A stretch of DNA of 64,000 bases from Hyphomicrobium sp. MC1 (GTDB taxonomy: Bacteria > Pseudomonadota > Alphaproteobacteria > Rhizobiales > Hyphomicrobiaceae), in assembly GCF_000253295.1 (NCBI RefSeq), contig NC_015717.1, positions 806,001 to 870,000 of the forward strand, written 5' to 3'. The translations under genes were made by a program, and so were the position numbers. Below the pieces are notes generated by a model. That model saw only the letters and a list, made by a program, of their open reading frames with translations, was not told the DNA's origin and searched no databases. Positions 1-8,939 of the stretch are shown one piece after another. The number at the start of each line of letters is the position of its first letter. Position 1 is the first letter of the stretch.

Positions 1-339
1 AGTTCGGAAGAGCGCGCGCAACTCGTGGAAAGCCTCGGCAACCTTGTGCTGATCACGCAACAGGAGAACGACCGGGCGCGCAACGCATCGTGGGAGGACA
101 AGAAGCAGATTTACGCCAAGGCTTCGAGCCGGGTGCCGCTTCTTGCGATCACGCGCGACGTTCTCGGTGAAACGGAGTGGTGCAAGGAGCAGATCGAGGC
201 GCGCGAGCTTCGACTGATTGAATTGATCGACAAGCTCTGGCGGATCGATCTTCTTGGGCAACGGCCGGGCGTTCGACCGCCGCCGCTCAAGCCTGTCGAT
301 GTCGAAGAGCCGACGGAGCCGCTACGGCATCTCGCGTGA
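1..339 (+). CDS. C-terminal part of a DUF262/DUF1524 (GmrSD-like) protein, 5' end outside window
   Basis: The frame is open from the first base and ends at the TGA at 337-339. The visible 112 residues contain 'GNLVLITQQENDRARN' followed by an 'ASWEDKKQIY' stretch and a W-x2-E-x3-AR-like helix. This is the usual tail of DUF1524, the HNH-like nuclease half of GmrSD-type enzymes that restrict modified DNA. The catalytic HNH residues and the DUF262 half would lie upstream, out of view. The GTG at position 25 is internal and not a real start. Assignment rests on the pattern of the last ~100 residues only, so an unrelated DUF1524 protein is possible. It converges with lysK. Confidence 0.6.
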   Translation, partial: SSEERAQLVESLGNLVLITQQENDRARNASWEDKKQIYAKASSRVPLLAITRDVLGETEWCKEQIEARELRLIELIDKLWRIDLLGQRPGVRPPPLKPVDVEEPTEPLRHLA

Positions 340-362
340 GGGAGATGCCAGGAGCCGCGTGC

Positions 363-2015
363 TTACGCAGCGGCAAGCTCGCCGCCGAGCGCTTTCGCAA
401 TTAACGCGCGGGTTTCGGGAATGCCGTACAGCGCGACAAAGGTGCCGAGACGCGGGCCGCGTTCCTGGCCCAGCAAGATCTCATAGATCGCCTGGAACCA
501 ATCGAGTTTTACACCGGGGCCGCCGCTGGGGCTGGTCTTGGTCGTGTCCTGATAGCGCGGAAGGGAGCGGCCGACGTCGAGCAGCGCATTCTGGATGGTG
601 TCGCCGTCGGCGTCTGACGGCAAAGCTGCGAGTGCCGCGTCGAGGCTCTTCAGGGCTTCGATCTCAACATCGTCGGGCGCGCGGAACTTCTTCGTCGGCT
701 TGACGAAGTCTTCGTAGTAGCGGATCGCGTAGCCGGCGAGCTTGTCGAGGATCGGTGCGTTCTCGGGCTCGGCGCCCGGCGCGTAGCGGCGCAGGAAGCC
801 CCACAGCACGTCCTTGGTGTGGGCGTGCGATACCGACACCAGATTGAGCAGCAAGCCGAACGTCACCGGAATTTCCGGCTTCGGCGGGCTGCCGGCGTGA
901 ATGTGCCAGACCGGATTGTCGATCTGCTGCTTTGAATCCTGCTTCGGGAACGACGACAGGAACTGCAGGTATTCGTCGACTGCGCGCGGGATGACGTCGA
1001 AGTAGAGACGCTTGGCGCTGCGTGGCTTCTGATACATGAACAGCGCGAGGCTTTCCGGCGAGGCGTATGTCAGCCATTCGTCGATCGTCAGGCCGTTGCC
1101 GCGCGACTTCGAAATCTTCTCGCCCTTGTCGTCGAGGAACAGCTCGTAGACGTAATGCTGAGGAGGCACGCCGCCCAGGATCTCGCAGATTTTATCGTAG
1201 ATCGGCGCATTGGTCTGATGGTCCTTGCCGAACATTTCGAAGTCGACGCCGAGCGCGACCCACCGCATGCCGAAGTCGGGCTTCCATTGCAGCTTTACGC
1301 GGCCGCCGGTGACGGGCAGCGTGACATCCCGGCCGTCTTCGTCGGCGAAGGTGATGGTGCCGTCCTTGGCGTTCACTTCCTTCATAGGCACATAAAGGAT
1401 GCGACCGCTCGTCGGCGAGATCGGCAGGAAGGGGCTGTACGTTGCCTGCCGTTCCGGGCCAAGCGTCGGCAGCATGACCTTCATGATGGCGTCGTAGCGT
1501 TCGACGGCGCGCAGCAGCATGTCGTCGAAGCGTCCGGCCTTGTAGTATTCGGTTGCGCTCGCGAATTCGTATTCGAAGCCGAAGGTATCGAGGAAGCGGC
1601 GAAGCATGGCGTTGTTGTGATCGCCGAAGCTTGCGTAGTCGCCGCCGAAGGGATTGGGGACCGTCGTCAGCGGCATCTGCAGATACGGTTCGAGCGCTTT
1701 CCGGTCCGGAACGTTTTCCGGAATCTTGCGCATGCCGTCCATATCGTCGGAGAAGCAGAGAAGGCGGGTCTTGCGCTTGCCTTCGGTCAGCGTCTCGAAG
1801 GCATGGCGCACCATCGTCGTGCGCGCAACCTCGCCAAACGTGCCGATGTGCGGCAGACCCGAAGGTCCGTAGCCTGTCTCGAACAGGACCGTCTTGGTGT
1901 CGCCGCCGGGAATCCTCTCCAGGCGCTTGAGCAGCCGGCGCGCTTCTTCGAAGGGCCAAGCCTTGGAGTCGGCGCTGGCGGTGGACTGCTCGGGCGTGAA
2001 GACGAGTGCGGTCAT
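363..2015 (-). CDS. lysK: Lysyl-tRNA synthetase, class I
   Basis: Charges tRNA-Lys with lysine in the cytoplasm. The 550-residue length fits class I LysRS, the archaeal-type enzyme that replaces class II LysRS in many alphaproteobacteria. The ATP-binding signatures of class I synthetases are visible: 'PHIGTF' at residues 55-60 (the HIGH motif) and 'KISKS' at 300-304 (the KMSKS loop). The start is the ATG at 2015, giving MTALVF; the longer open frame upstream encodes an arginine-rich stretch of shadow character. An alpha/beta hydrolase lies directly upstream on the same strand, about 95 bases away. Confidence 0.93.
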   Translation of the reverse strand: MTALVFTPEQSTASADSKAWPFEEARRLLKRLERIPGGDTKTVLFETGYGPSGLPHIGTFGEVARTTMVRHAFETLTEGKRKTRLLCFSDDMDGMRKIPENVPDRKALEPYLQMPLTTVPNPFGGDYASFGDHNNAMLRRFLDTFGFEYEFASATEYYKAGRFDDMLLRAVERYDAIMKVMLPTLGPERQATYSPFLPISPTSGRILYVPMKEVNAKDGTITFADEDGRDVTLPVTGGRVKLQWKPDFGMRWVALGVDFEMFGKDHQTNAPIYDKICEILGGVPPQHYVYELFLDDKGEKISKSRGNGLTIDEWLTYASPESLALFMYQKPRSAKRLYFDVIPRAVDEYLQFLSSFPKQDSKQQIDNPVWHIHAGSPPKPEIPVTFGLLLNLVSVSHAHTKDVLWGFLRRYAPGAEPENAPILDKLAGYAIRYYEDFVKPTKKFRAPDDVEIEALKSLDAALAALPSDADGDTIQNALLDVGRSLPRYQDTTKTSPSGGPGVKLDWFQAIYEILLGQERGPRLGTFVALYGIPETRALIAKALGGELAAA

Positions 2016-2110
2016 TTGGCTATGGCTGTTCGAATGGTCACGAGATGGCAAAGGTACAAAGGGTGACTTTGCGGCGAAGGCGCGCACCGTAGGTGCACGG
2101 GCGGGCAGCG

Positions 2111-2821
2111 TCAACGCGCCTTCGAAATCTCCGTGACAAATGCCGCAACGGCGTCGGCGGCGGCTGCGAGATTGCCTTTGCGCGTGAAGCCCGACGCGCC
2201 ACGCGGCCCGAAATCGTGGTCGCCGTCGTCCATCCAGACGAGTGCAATTTTGTTCGAAAGCGGATATTTTTCCACTTCGGCGCGGCTGCCGAATGGGTCG
2301 CGTTCGCCCTGAACGATCAGGGCCGGGCAACGAAGATTTTTGAGGTGCTCGGTCCGTAGCTGATCGGGTTTGCCGGGCGGATGGAACGGATAGCCGAGAC
2401 AGACGAGGCCAGTGATCGCCTTTTTCGCAAAGAGCTCGTCGGCGACGAGGCTCGCGACCCGGCCGCCGAGCGATTTGCCGCCGATCACGAGTGTGGCGCG
2501 TGGATACGCGGCGTGGATGGCATCGATGCACGCGCGGTATTCATCGACGAGGACTTCTGCGCGCGGCGGCGGGCGCTTCGGGCCCCCATCGCGACGTCCG
2601 GCCATGTAGCCAAACTCGAAGAGCGTGAGCGCCAGGCCGCGTTCGTCCAAGAGAGCAGCCATTGTGTCGAGGAACGGCGAACTTATCCCCGCGCCTGCGC
2701 CATGCGCTAAGATCAGTCGCGTGTCGGCTGCAGCGCTTCCGCGGTCGATGCGGAATGCCGGCAGAGCCGACGACGCAGGCTTTTTTACTGTTGCGCCGGG
2801 TGATTTTTGAACGCGGGTCAT
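2111..2821 (-). CDS. Alpha/beta hydrolase of the Tex30/KANL3 dienelactone-hydrolase-like type
   Basis: A 236-residue cytoplasmic alpha/beta-fold protein. The nucleophile elbow reads G-K-S-L-G-G, the acid candidate lies in 'VQGERDPFG', and the catalytic histidine candidate in 'DDGDHDF'. 'LAHGAGAG' near the N-terminus forms the oxyanion-hole strand typical of this small-hydrolase group. There is no signal peptide and the substrate is unknown. The start at 2821 (MTRV) is preferred; an ATG three codons upstream and a much longer frame to 2998 also exist, but the extension does not look coding and would run into the divergent mepA-like gene. Confidence 0.75.
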   Translation of the reverse strand: MTRVQKSPGATVKKPASSALPAFRIDRGSAAADTRLILAHGAGAGISSPFLDTMAALLDERGLALTLFEFGYMAGRRDGGPKRPPPRAEVLVDEYRACIDAIHAAYPRATLVIGGKSLGGRVASLVADELFAKKAITGLVCLGYPFHPPGKPDQLRTEHLKNLRCPALIVQGERDPFGSRAEVEKYPLSNKIALVWMDDGDHDFGPRGASGFTRKGNLAAAADAVAAFVTEISKAR

Positions 2822-2996
2822 GGTGGTCACGATGCGAAAAGGACGAGCTGATACAGTGCCGGCAGTTGGCGTACCAGCGAAATTACAGGGCGAGGATGTG
2901 ACAGGCGTGCCGTTGCGCCTTAAAATTGCAGGCTGGGTCTGATTTTCGCCCGAGATTGAGCTAAAGTAAGTGTCATGAGGTAAACGGGGACGAAGC

Positions 2997-4505
2997 ATGA
3001 GAGCCGCAAAGGTCTTGGCGCTCGCGGTCGTCTGCGCATTGGCGGCGATCGGTAGTTCGCTGGTTCAGGCATCCGACACGCCGAGTTTGTTTGGTTTCAT
3101 CCAGCCGTCGCAGGCGGAATCCGCGCAGAATGCTGCGTCCGGACAGAGCGATGACGCAAGCGATGTTCCGTCAGCGCCCGATCCTGGGCATGCAGACGGA
3201 GCGCAAGGTTCGACGCTTCCTGCTTTCGTGGCGCGGCCGCACGCGTTGACGCAGTCTGATTCCGAGCCAAGCGAACCGCCGGGTGACGATGCCGAGGCGC
3301 CGTCGTCGGATACCGCGGCTCCTGCTGCCGCCAGCACGACGACCGGCTCCGTTTCCGACAAGCCCGAGGCTGCAAGCGCCGCAACGACACCCGCGAAATC
3401 GTCGAAGAAGCCGCCGGTTTCGATCAACGTCAAAATCAAAGTTGAGCCGATTCCAGGACTGACGGCACCGAAGAAGCCGACTTGGCCGACATTTGTCGGT
3501 GCGAAACAACTGTTCGGGGAAGCCAAGAAGCCTGCGCCGATGGAGGCGCGTTCGATCGGCAGTTATTCGCGTGGATGTCTGGCGGGCGGTGTGCCGTTGC
3601 CGATCGACGGTCCGGCGTGGCAGGAAATGCGGCTCTCGCGCAATCGCAACTGGGGCAACCCGGTCTTGATCGCGCTGATCGAACGGTTCGCCAAGGATGC
3701 CCAGAAGCTCGACGGTTGGCCGGGCCTGCTGGTCGGCGATATCGCGCAGCCGCGCGGCGGTCCGATGGTGACGGGACATGCCAGCCATCAGATCGGTCTT
3801 GATGCCGACTTCTGGCTGACGCCGATGCCCAAGAAACGGCTTACGCGGAAAGAGCGCGAGACGCTGGATGCCACGTCGATGCTGGATGACACCGGATTGA
3901 AAGTCGATCCGAAGGTGTTCACGTCGAAGCAGGTGGCGCTCATCAAGCGCGCAGCGTCATATCCGGAGGTTGAGCGGATTTTCGTACATCCGGCGATCAA
4001 GAAGGCGCTGTGCGAGCGGGCGGGAACAGATCGTGCGTGGCTCGGCAAAGTGCGGCCGTGGTACGGCCATTACTATCACTTCCATATGCGCATCAAATGT
4101 CCGCCGGGCTCTGCAGGATGTACGCCGCAAGTGCCACCCACCGGCGACGATGGATGCGGCAAGGAAGTGACGCAGTGGCTGGCGAAGGTTATTCCGGCAA
4201 AGGGGCCGCCAGCGCCGCGTCCGCCTGGGCCGCCAAGGGCGCCGAGCCCGCCGATCATGCTTTCGGATTTGCCGAAGGAGTGTCAGGCGGTACTGGCTTC
4301 CGGGCCTGATCCGATCAAAATTCCGACCGCTGCCCTGATGACGAGGGTGCAGGTGAAGAAAGCGCTGGCAAAGGCTGCTGCCGTGAATATGGCTCTCTAC
4401 AAGGCGTCGACTGCCGGAGGTGCCAAGGGGTCACCCGCGGAACTCGCGAAGAGCCCGGCGCTGCGTCCGCATATGCATAAATCTGCGACAGCCGATCCGA
4501 AGTAG
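2997..4505 (+). CDS. mepA: MepA-like penicillin-insensitive murein endopeptidase with long low-complexity N-terminus
   Basis: Periplasmic LAS-family metallopeptidase that cuts D-Ala-mDAP cross-links in peptidoglycan. A signal peptide (MRAAKVLALAVVCALAAIG) is followed by about 150 residues rich in Ser, Ala, Pro and Glu, then the M74 catalytic domain. Zinc ligands are in 'GHASHQIGLDADFWL' near residue 260 and 'HYYHFHMRIKCP' near 360. At 502 residues it is almost twice the usual MepA length because of the disordered N-terminal spacer and a proline-rich tail ('PAPRPPGPPRAPSPP'). Transcribed divergently from the hydrolase gene upstream. Confidence 0.85.
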   Translation: MRAAKVLALAVVCALAAIGSSLVQASDTPSLFGFIQPSQAESAQNAASGQSDDASDVPSAPDPGHADGAQGSTLPAFVARPHALTQSDSEPSEPPGDDAEAPSSDTAAPAAASTTTGSVSDKPEAASAATTPAKSSKKPPVSINVKIKVEPIPGLTAPKKPTWPTFVGAKQLFGEAKKPAPMEARSIGSYSRGCLAGGVPLPIDGPAWQEMRLSRNRNWGNPVLIALIERFAKDAQKLDGWPGLLVGDIAQPRGGPMVTGHASHQIGLDADFWLTPMPKKRLTRKERETLDATSMLDDTGLKVDPKVFTSKQVALIKRAASYPEVERIFVHPAIKKALCERAGTDRAWLGKVRPWYGHYYHFHMRIKCPPGSAGCTPQVPPTGDDGCGKEVTQWLAKVIPAKGPPAPRPPGPPRAPSPPIMLSDLPKECQAVLASGPDPIKIPTAALMTRVQVKKALAKAAAVNMALYKASTAGGAKGSPAELAKSPALRPHMHKSATADPK

Positions 4506-4617
4506 GCCGGACGTCATCCCCGTTTGTGCCGGGAGGCCATTTCGATCATCGCGCTCCTGCGGGCGAGACAACATGATGGTGGGCGGTGGCGAAGTTTGTG
4601 AGCGTACTCGCAACAAC

Positions 4618-4714
4618 GTCATGCCGACGGAGGTCGGCACCCAGGCAAGCATCAGCTCGCGTCGTCTTTCGACTTGTCTGGACCCCGGCCTGCGCCGGGA
4701 TGACGTTGGAATAG
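4618..4714. repeat. Dispersed palindromic-type intergenic repeat
   Basis: The region after mepA has no credible gene. It holds 'GTCATGCCGACGGAGGTCGG' at its left and 'CCGGCCTGCGCCGGGATGAC' at its right. The ends are the kind of GTCAT...ATGAC-bounded element scattered between genes in many Hyphomicrobiales; when translated it gives the familiar spurious 'LDPGLRRDD' peptide. A shorter, related half ('GTCATCCCCG') sits at 4513. Only this copy can be seen here, so the family assignment is from memory of similar genomes. Confidence 0.5.
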
Positions 4715-4727
4715 CGACTAGGCGGAC

Positions 4728-5402
4728 TTAGCCCTTTACTTCCGCCGATGCTGCGTCAGAAGCGGGCATCGGGCAGGAGACGCCCGTACCCTTCAGGCCG
4801 CAGTAGCCGTGGGGGATCTTCGCCAGGTACTGCTGGTGATAATCCTCAGCCAGATAGACCGGCGGCGCAGGCTGGATCTCCGTCGTGATCGCACCGTAGC
4901 CCTTGCCGGCGATCGCAGCCTCATAGGCCTTCTTCGAAGCCTCAGCCGCTGCAAACTGCTCGGGCGTGGTGGTGTAGATCGCCGACCGGTACTGAGTGCC
5001 GACGTCGTTGCCCTGACGGAAGCCCTGGGTCGGATCGTGCGCTTCCCAGAACGTCTTCAGCAGCGTCTCGTAGGAAATGACCTTCGGGTCATAGACGACG
5101 ACAACAACTTCGGCGTGGCCGGTCGCGCCGGTGCAAACCTCCTCGTAGGTCGCATTCGGCGTGTAGCCGCCCGCGTATCCGACGGCGGTGATCCAGATGC
5201 CGTCACCCAACTGCCAGAACAGGCGTTCGGCGCCCCAGAAACAGCCGAGCCCGAAAATCGCGACTTCCAGGCCGGCCGGGTAGGGGCCATGCAGCGGGCG
5301 CGAAAAGAGATAGTGCTCGGCATTGGCGGAGAGGATCGCGGTCGGACGGCCCTTCGGGGCGGTCTCGGCGGTCGGCATGACGACGCGCTTACGTGCGAAC
5401 AT
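4728..5402 (-). CDS. msrA: Peptide methionine (S)-S-oxide reductase
   Basis: Reduces the S-epimer of methionine sulfoxide in proteins and free methionine, using thioredoxin. The 224-residue protein has the MsrA signature 'GCFWGAE' with catalytic Cys54, and the resolving cysteines Cys201 and Cys210 in 'GYCGLKGTGVSCP'. Internal conserved blocks 'VGYAGG', 'TGATGHAEVV' and 'GNDVGTQYRS' are complete. A strong Shine-Dalgarno (AAAGGAG) precedes the ATG at 5402. The N-terminus is about 45 residues ahead of the catalytic strand, as in long-form MsrA, and no export signal is seen. Confidence 0.95.
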   Translation of the reverse strand: MFARKRVVMPTAETAPKGRPTAILSANAEHYLFSRPLHGPYPAGLEVAIFGLGCFWGAERLFWQLGDGIWITAVGYAGGYTPNATYEEVCTGATGHAEVVVVVYDPKVISYETLLKTFWEAHDPTQGFRQGNDVGTQYRSAIYTTTPEQFAAAEASKKAYEAAIAGKGYGAITTEIQPAPPVYLAEDYHQQYLAKIPHGYCGLKGTGVSCPMPASDAASAEVKG

Positions 5403-5520
5403 GGATTAGCTCCTTTTTATCGTTGGGGTGGATGCCCCAGTATACGACGGCCGTTCCCCGTTCGTTTCAGAAGGCCTGCAAATTCGCTTCCGGGTGCAAA
5501 TGGCGCGCTGGTTGCGGGCT

Positions 5521-6012
5521 TCAATAGTCGTTGGCGAAAATTCGAATCCGGCGGCGCGGGCGACCGAGAAAGCCGCAGGCGATGGCCAGCAGCAGGAAGA
5601 TCATCGTCGCCGGAAGCGACAGGACCGAGGTCAGCACCGGATCCCAGCCAACCGGCCCGGTTATGCGGGTGACCGTACGCTCCAGGGCTGACACGAACGC
5701 CGGAGCAAGGTTGTGAAGGTGCTGCAACAGCGAGATTGCGCCTTCGCCGTCGCTTCGAGGCCGCGAAACGTCGGCGGCGAAGGAGATGAGGGTGAAGAGG
5801 GCGAACAGCGCGGCGAGAAAGCGCAGCATGAGGCGCGGGCGGGATTCGGGGTTCACGAAGCCTGCGACCAAGGCAATCAGCAGCGCGGCGGCGGCGACGC
5901 GCAGCAGCCACGCCGTCGGCTGTTCGCCCGAGGTGTACCAAAGCCAACCGTAAACGGCCGCCGAAGCGGCTGCCAAAGCTGAAAAGACCTTGAGAAGCGT
6001 GGAGCTGGTCAT
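5521..6012 (-). CDS. Inner-membrane protein of unknown function
   Basis: A 163-residue protein with about four hydrophobic segments: residues 8-27, 35-52, 62-80 and about 128-150. It ends in a basic, arginine-rich tail ('LGRPRRRIRIF'). I do not recognise a family. It sits alone between msrA and tRNA-Ser, with more than 100 bases on each side. The hydrophobic pattern and an ATG with no competing frame support it as a real gene. Confidence 0.6.
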   Translation of the reverse strand: MTSSTLLKVFSALAAASAAVYGWLWYTSGEQPTAWLLRVAAAALLIALVAGFVNPESRPRLMLRFLAALFALFTLISFAADVSRPRSDGEGAISLLQHLHNLAPAFVSALERTVTRITGPVGWDPVLTSVLSLPATMIFLLLAIACGFLGRPRRRIRIFANDY

Positions 6013-6147
6013 AGGTGGCAGTTGCTCATGAGCCAGCGCCAGTTTTGCGGCCCCTGCGGCCCAGCGTCAAGCTGGGGAAAATCATTTCAGGGTGCCGTTG
6101 CGCTCGGGATGCGGATGCGTATAGTGCGCCCCTTCCACGAACCGGAC

Positions 6148-6237
6148 GGAGAGATGGCCGAGTGGTTGAAGGCGCACGCCTGGAACGCGTGTAGGCTCGC
6201 AAGGGTCTCGTGGGTTCGAATCCCACTCTCTCCGCCA
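6148..6237 (+). tRNA. tRNA-Ser (anticodon GGA)
   Basis: A complete class II tRNA with encoded CCA. The acceptor stem GGAGAGA (6148-6154) pairs with TCTCTCC (6227-6233), followed by G and CCA. The anticodon stem CACGC/GCGTG encloses the loop CTGGAAC, giving anticodon GGA. A long variable arm (around TAGGCTCGCAAGGGTCTC) and the T arm GTGGG-TTCGAAT-CCCAC complete the fold. An integrase gene begins 170 bases downstream, so the tRNA 3' end is the likely attachment site of the island that follows. Confidence 0.97.
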
Positions 6238-6243
6238 ATTTGA

Positions 6244-6324
6244 CGTCCCGCTGCATCCCATTAGTCTCCTTCGCTTATTGATTTTTCCAGCAAACACGGG
6301 CATTATACGTCCCGTTCCGTCCCA
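6244..6324. other. CGTCCCG heptamer cluster beside the attachment site
   Basis: CGTCCCG occurs at 6244-6250 and 6308-6314, with a CGTCCCA variant at 6318-6324, all between the tRNA and the integrase gene. Another CGTCCCG and a CGTCCCC lie at 8341-8357, just before the HTH gene. Short repeats placed like this are what integrase arm-type sites look like. The role is inferred; only the repetition is seen. Confidence 0.35.
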
Positions 6325-6408
6325 CTGTGTCCTACTGCATCCAAGAAAATTGTAGGTATCCGCGTTGGTGTTGGGGTCGGAAGTACCAACAGCCGAGAGG
6401 CGGATAGC

Positions 6409-7638
6409 ATGCCATTGACCGATGCCGCGATCCGGGCGGCCAAACCCGGACCCTCACCTTTCAAGATTAGTGACGGCGGCGGGCTGCACCTGCTCGTCCA
6501 AACCGGCGGCACGAAGCTTTGGCGGCTCGCCTACCGCTTCGCTGGAAAACAGAAGACGTTGGCGATGGGTGTCTACCCGACGATTGCTCTCGCAAAGGCG
6601 CGAGAGGGCCGGGAGAAGGCGAAGCGGTTGTTGGCCGATGGCATCGACCCCGCTGCTCAGAAGCGGCGGGACAAGATCGCCGCAAAGGTTTCCGCCGACG
6701 CGACGTTCAGATCGATCGCTCTCGAATACATTGCCGATCGCCGCCACGCTTTGACGCCACTATACGCGGACCAAATCCTGAGACGGTTGGAAGCCGACAT
6801 CTTCCCGGCGCTGGGAAATAGGCCGATCGCGGACATTGATGCTCCCGAACTCCTCGAGACGCTGCGCAAGGTTGAGAAGCGCGGAGCACTAGAACAGGCA
6901 AAGCGCTTGCGTCAGACGTGCGGTCAAATCTTTCGCTACGCCGTCGTCACGAGCCGCGCCAAGCATGATCCATCGGCTGCGCTCAAGGGCGCCTTGAAGC
7001 CGAAAGGGCGGCAACGGCATCACAAGCCGATGCCCCGGCATGATTTGCCCGGATTTCTGCGCACGATCGATGACTATTACGGCGAGCCGCGAACGGGTCT
7101 TGCGCTCCGCTTGATCGTGCTGACGATGGTGCGAACGACCGAGCTACGTGCGGGGCGCTGGGAAGAATTTGAAAATCTCGACGGCGACGAGCCGCTATGG
7201 CGCATTCCCGCCGAGCGGATGAAGGCCCGCTTCGAACATCTCGTGCCATTGTCGCGCCAAGCGGTGGCCGCACTCAACGAGTTGCGTGCGATGCCCGGCG
7301 CCAAGGCGGAAGGCTTTCTGTTTCCGTCTCCGTCAAAACAAGGCTGCATGTCGAATAACTGCATGCTCTACGCACTTTATCGCCTCGGCTATCACGGCCG
7401 CGCAACGATTCATGGTTTTAGAGGCGTTGCCTCGACACTGCTGAACGAAGCTGGGTTCGATGACGATTGGATCGAAAAACAGCTTGCGCACGATGAACGG
7501 GACGAGACGCGCGCTGCTTACAATGCTGCGGAATATTTGGCAGGTCGCCGCTCGATGCTGCAGTGGTGGGCCGATTGGCTTGAGCAGATCAAAGTGACCG
7601 GCCGAATTGTGGTGCTCGCTCGCGAGGTGGCGGCATGA
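6409..7638 (+). CDS. Tyrosine-recombinase integrase, P4-type
   Basis: Site-specific integrase of the island. The 409 residues show an N-terminal arm-binding DUF4102 domain ('SDGGGLHLLV', 'LAMGVYPTIALAKAR') to about residue 85, a core-binding SAM-like domain (about 100-200), and the catalytic domain. The catalytic set is complete: Arg247 in 'TELRAG', Lys272, His335 and Arg338 in 'IHGFR', His361 in 'LAHDERDE' and nucleophile Tyr371 in 'AYNAAEYL'. It starts 170 bases from the tRNA 3' end and overlaps the next gene by four bases (ATGA). The protein looks intact, so the island may still be mobile. Confidence 0.95.
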   Translation: MPLTDAAIRAAKPGPSPFKISDGGGLHLLVQTGGTKLWRLAYRFAGKQKTLAMGVYPTIALAKAREGREKAKRLLADGIDPAAQKRRDKIAAKVSADATFRSIALEYIADRRHALTPLYADQILRRLEADIFPALGNRPIADIDAPELLETLRKVEKRGALEQAKRLRQTCGQIFRYAVVTSRAKHDPSAALKGALKPKGRQRHHKPMPRHDLPGFLRTIDDYYGEPRTGLALRLIVLTMVRTTELRAGRWEEFENLDGDEPLWRIPAERMKARFEHLVPLSRQAVAALNELRAMPGAKAEGFLFPSPSKQGCMSNNCMLYALYRLGYHGRATIHGFRGVASTLLNEAGFDDDWIEKQLAHDERDETRAAYNAAEYLAGRRSMLQWWADWLEQIKVTGRIVVLAREVAA

Positions 7639-8294
7639 CCGAGTGGGACGCTGCTGAACAGTTGCGAAGATTAAGAAGCCTCACCGGACCAATCTTCGCT
7701 GATGTCGCAGACATCGAGCGGCTTTATGTCAAGATCAACGCCACCGTAAAAGGTCACGTTGAATCTCTGCAATTCGACGAGCTTATGGCCGATCAGCCGG
7801 CCATCTTTTATGCCGAGAGGATGAATCTGAGTGAAATTATTCTCCAAGCCTCGCAGGGCATCGCGCGCTCACCGTGGGCGCTCGATGATGAGTGCAAAGC
7901 TTTATTCGGTCTCACTGTCACTGAGTTTGCCTCTCGCCTGCGGCAACTCTCCGAAATATCGACACAAGCAACCGAAGATTTTAGGCGGCAGAATATCAGA
8001 AAGTGCAAACCGAGGGATGCTGGCATTGATCGGTTGATAATGGACCTTGCCCGCATCTATTTCGAGGGCTGCAAGGCTACTCCGATACTTCGCCGAAAGA
8101 ACGGACAGGCAATAGTTTCTGAGAGCTTCTGTGATCTTTTGCGCGCAACCTACGATGTGCTTCCTAACGCGTTGCATTTTAGATCATATGACAAAGAAGC
8201 CTTCATTCAGCGGGCCAAACGGATGGCTTCCAAGATTGAGCAACGCGTTGAGGCATACCGTCCCATTTTTTACCGTGATAGTGCCGTAAGATAG
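7635..8294 (+). CDS. Unknown island protein, coupled to integrase
   Basis: A soluble 219-residue protein with no signal peptide or membrane segment. It is mostly alpha-helical by composition, with a basic final third ('YDKEAFIQRAKRMASKIEQ'). Its ATG overlaps the integrase stop (ATGA), so it is probably translated with the integrase and may assist integration or excision. No family recognised. Confidence 0.65.
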   Translation: MTEWDAAEQLRRLRSLTGPIFADVADIERLYVKINATVKGHVESLQFDELMADQPAIFYAERMNLSEIILQASQGIARSPWALDDECKALFGLTVTEFASRLRQLSEISTQATEDFRRQNIRKCKPRDAGIDRLIMDLARIYFEGCKATPILRRKNGQAIVSESFCDLLRATYDVLPNALHFRSYDKEAFIQRAKRMASKIEQRVEAYRPIFYRDSAVR

Positions 8295-8385
8295 TATCAA
8301 CAAAACGAACCATACTTATCGACTTCGCTTTTTTCTTTGCCGTCCCGCATCGTCCCCTTCGTACCCATTACTGATGGAGGGACGA

Positions 8386-8604
8386 ATGCGAAAAGACGAT
8401 ATCGAAGCACCTGAATTTTACCGCCCTCTCGAAGGCGCGCGCATTTTCGGGCTCAACCGCACCCAAGTATACGACGCGATGAAGAACGGCTTACTGCCCT
8501 ACCGCGAGTTCGGGCGTGGGCGGCTGATCGCGCGCACTGATTTTCTGGCTTTGATCCGCGATCGGCCTGTCATCAGGCGCGGCCAACAGACGGAGGCCGC
8601 GTGA
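8386..8604 (+). CDS. AlpA/excisionase-like helix-turn-helix protein
   Basis: A 72-residue DNA-binding protein. 'RPLEGARIFGLNRTQVYDAMKNGLLPYREFGRGRLIA' matches the winged-helix layout of AlpA and excisionase proteins: a recognition helix at 'NRTQVYDAMK' and a wing at 'GRGR'. The start at 8386 follows GGAGGGA (8376-8382); the ATG at 8374 lies inside that region and is disfavoured. In satellites and integrative elements such a protein controls integrase or excision. Its stop overlaps the next start. Confidence 0.75.
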   Translation: MRKDDIEAPEFYRPLEGARIFGLNRTQVYDAMKNGLLPYREFGRGRLIARTDFLALIRDRPVIRRGQQTEAA

Positions 8605-8939
8605 TCATGGTCGCGACTTGCATCGATCTCGACGACATTGGCCGAGGCCGCTTCGATGCCTTCCTCGGCCGCGACAAGATCGTCAGCGGATCCAAACAAC
8701 CCGCGCTCGATGCCTGCCGCGTCCTGAAGGCGCTGGGTATAACCGGGACCCTGGAAGTGTTTCACGCCGGTTCCAGCGTCGTCGCCATGCGACTGGATAT
8801 CGAGCGCGCCGCCGGGCTGACGGTCATCGAAAGCGTGAAGTACGGACCGAAGTTCGCGCCTTGGCATCCCTATGACCCGGCGACCCACGAAAAGGCGATT
8901 GGCGCATCAGCGTCAGAGCAAGGAGCGGCTTTCCCATGA
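8601..8939 (+). CDS. Small unknown island protein
   Basis: A 112-residue soluble protein starting at a GTG that overlaps the HTH gene stop (GTGA); an ATG two codons later is an alternative. The text 'VLKALGITGTLEVFHAGSSVVAMRLDIERAAGLTV' looks like an alternating beta/alpha domain. It overlaps the following frame by ATGA. Role unknown; the chain of overlaps argues that it is really translated. Confidence 0.55.
   Translation: MIMVATCIDLDDIGRGRFDAFLGRDKIVSGSKQPALDACRVLKALGITGTLEVFHAGSSVVAMRLDIERAAGLTVIESVKYGPKFAPWHPYDPATHEKAIGASASEQGAAFP

Noticed and set aside
1155..2066. 303-codon plus-strand frame opposite lysK
   Set aside because: It is the complementary shadow of a highly conserved synthetase gene, which carries clear motifs on the other strand.
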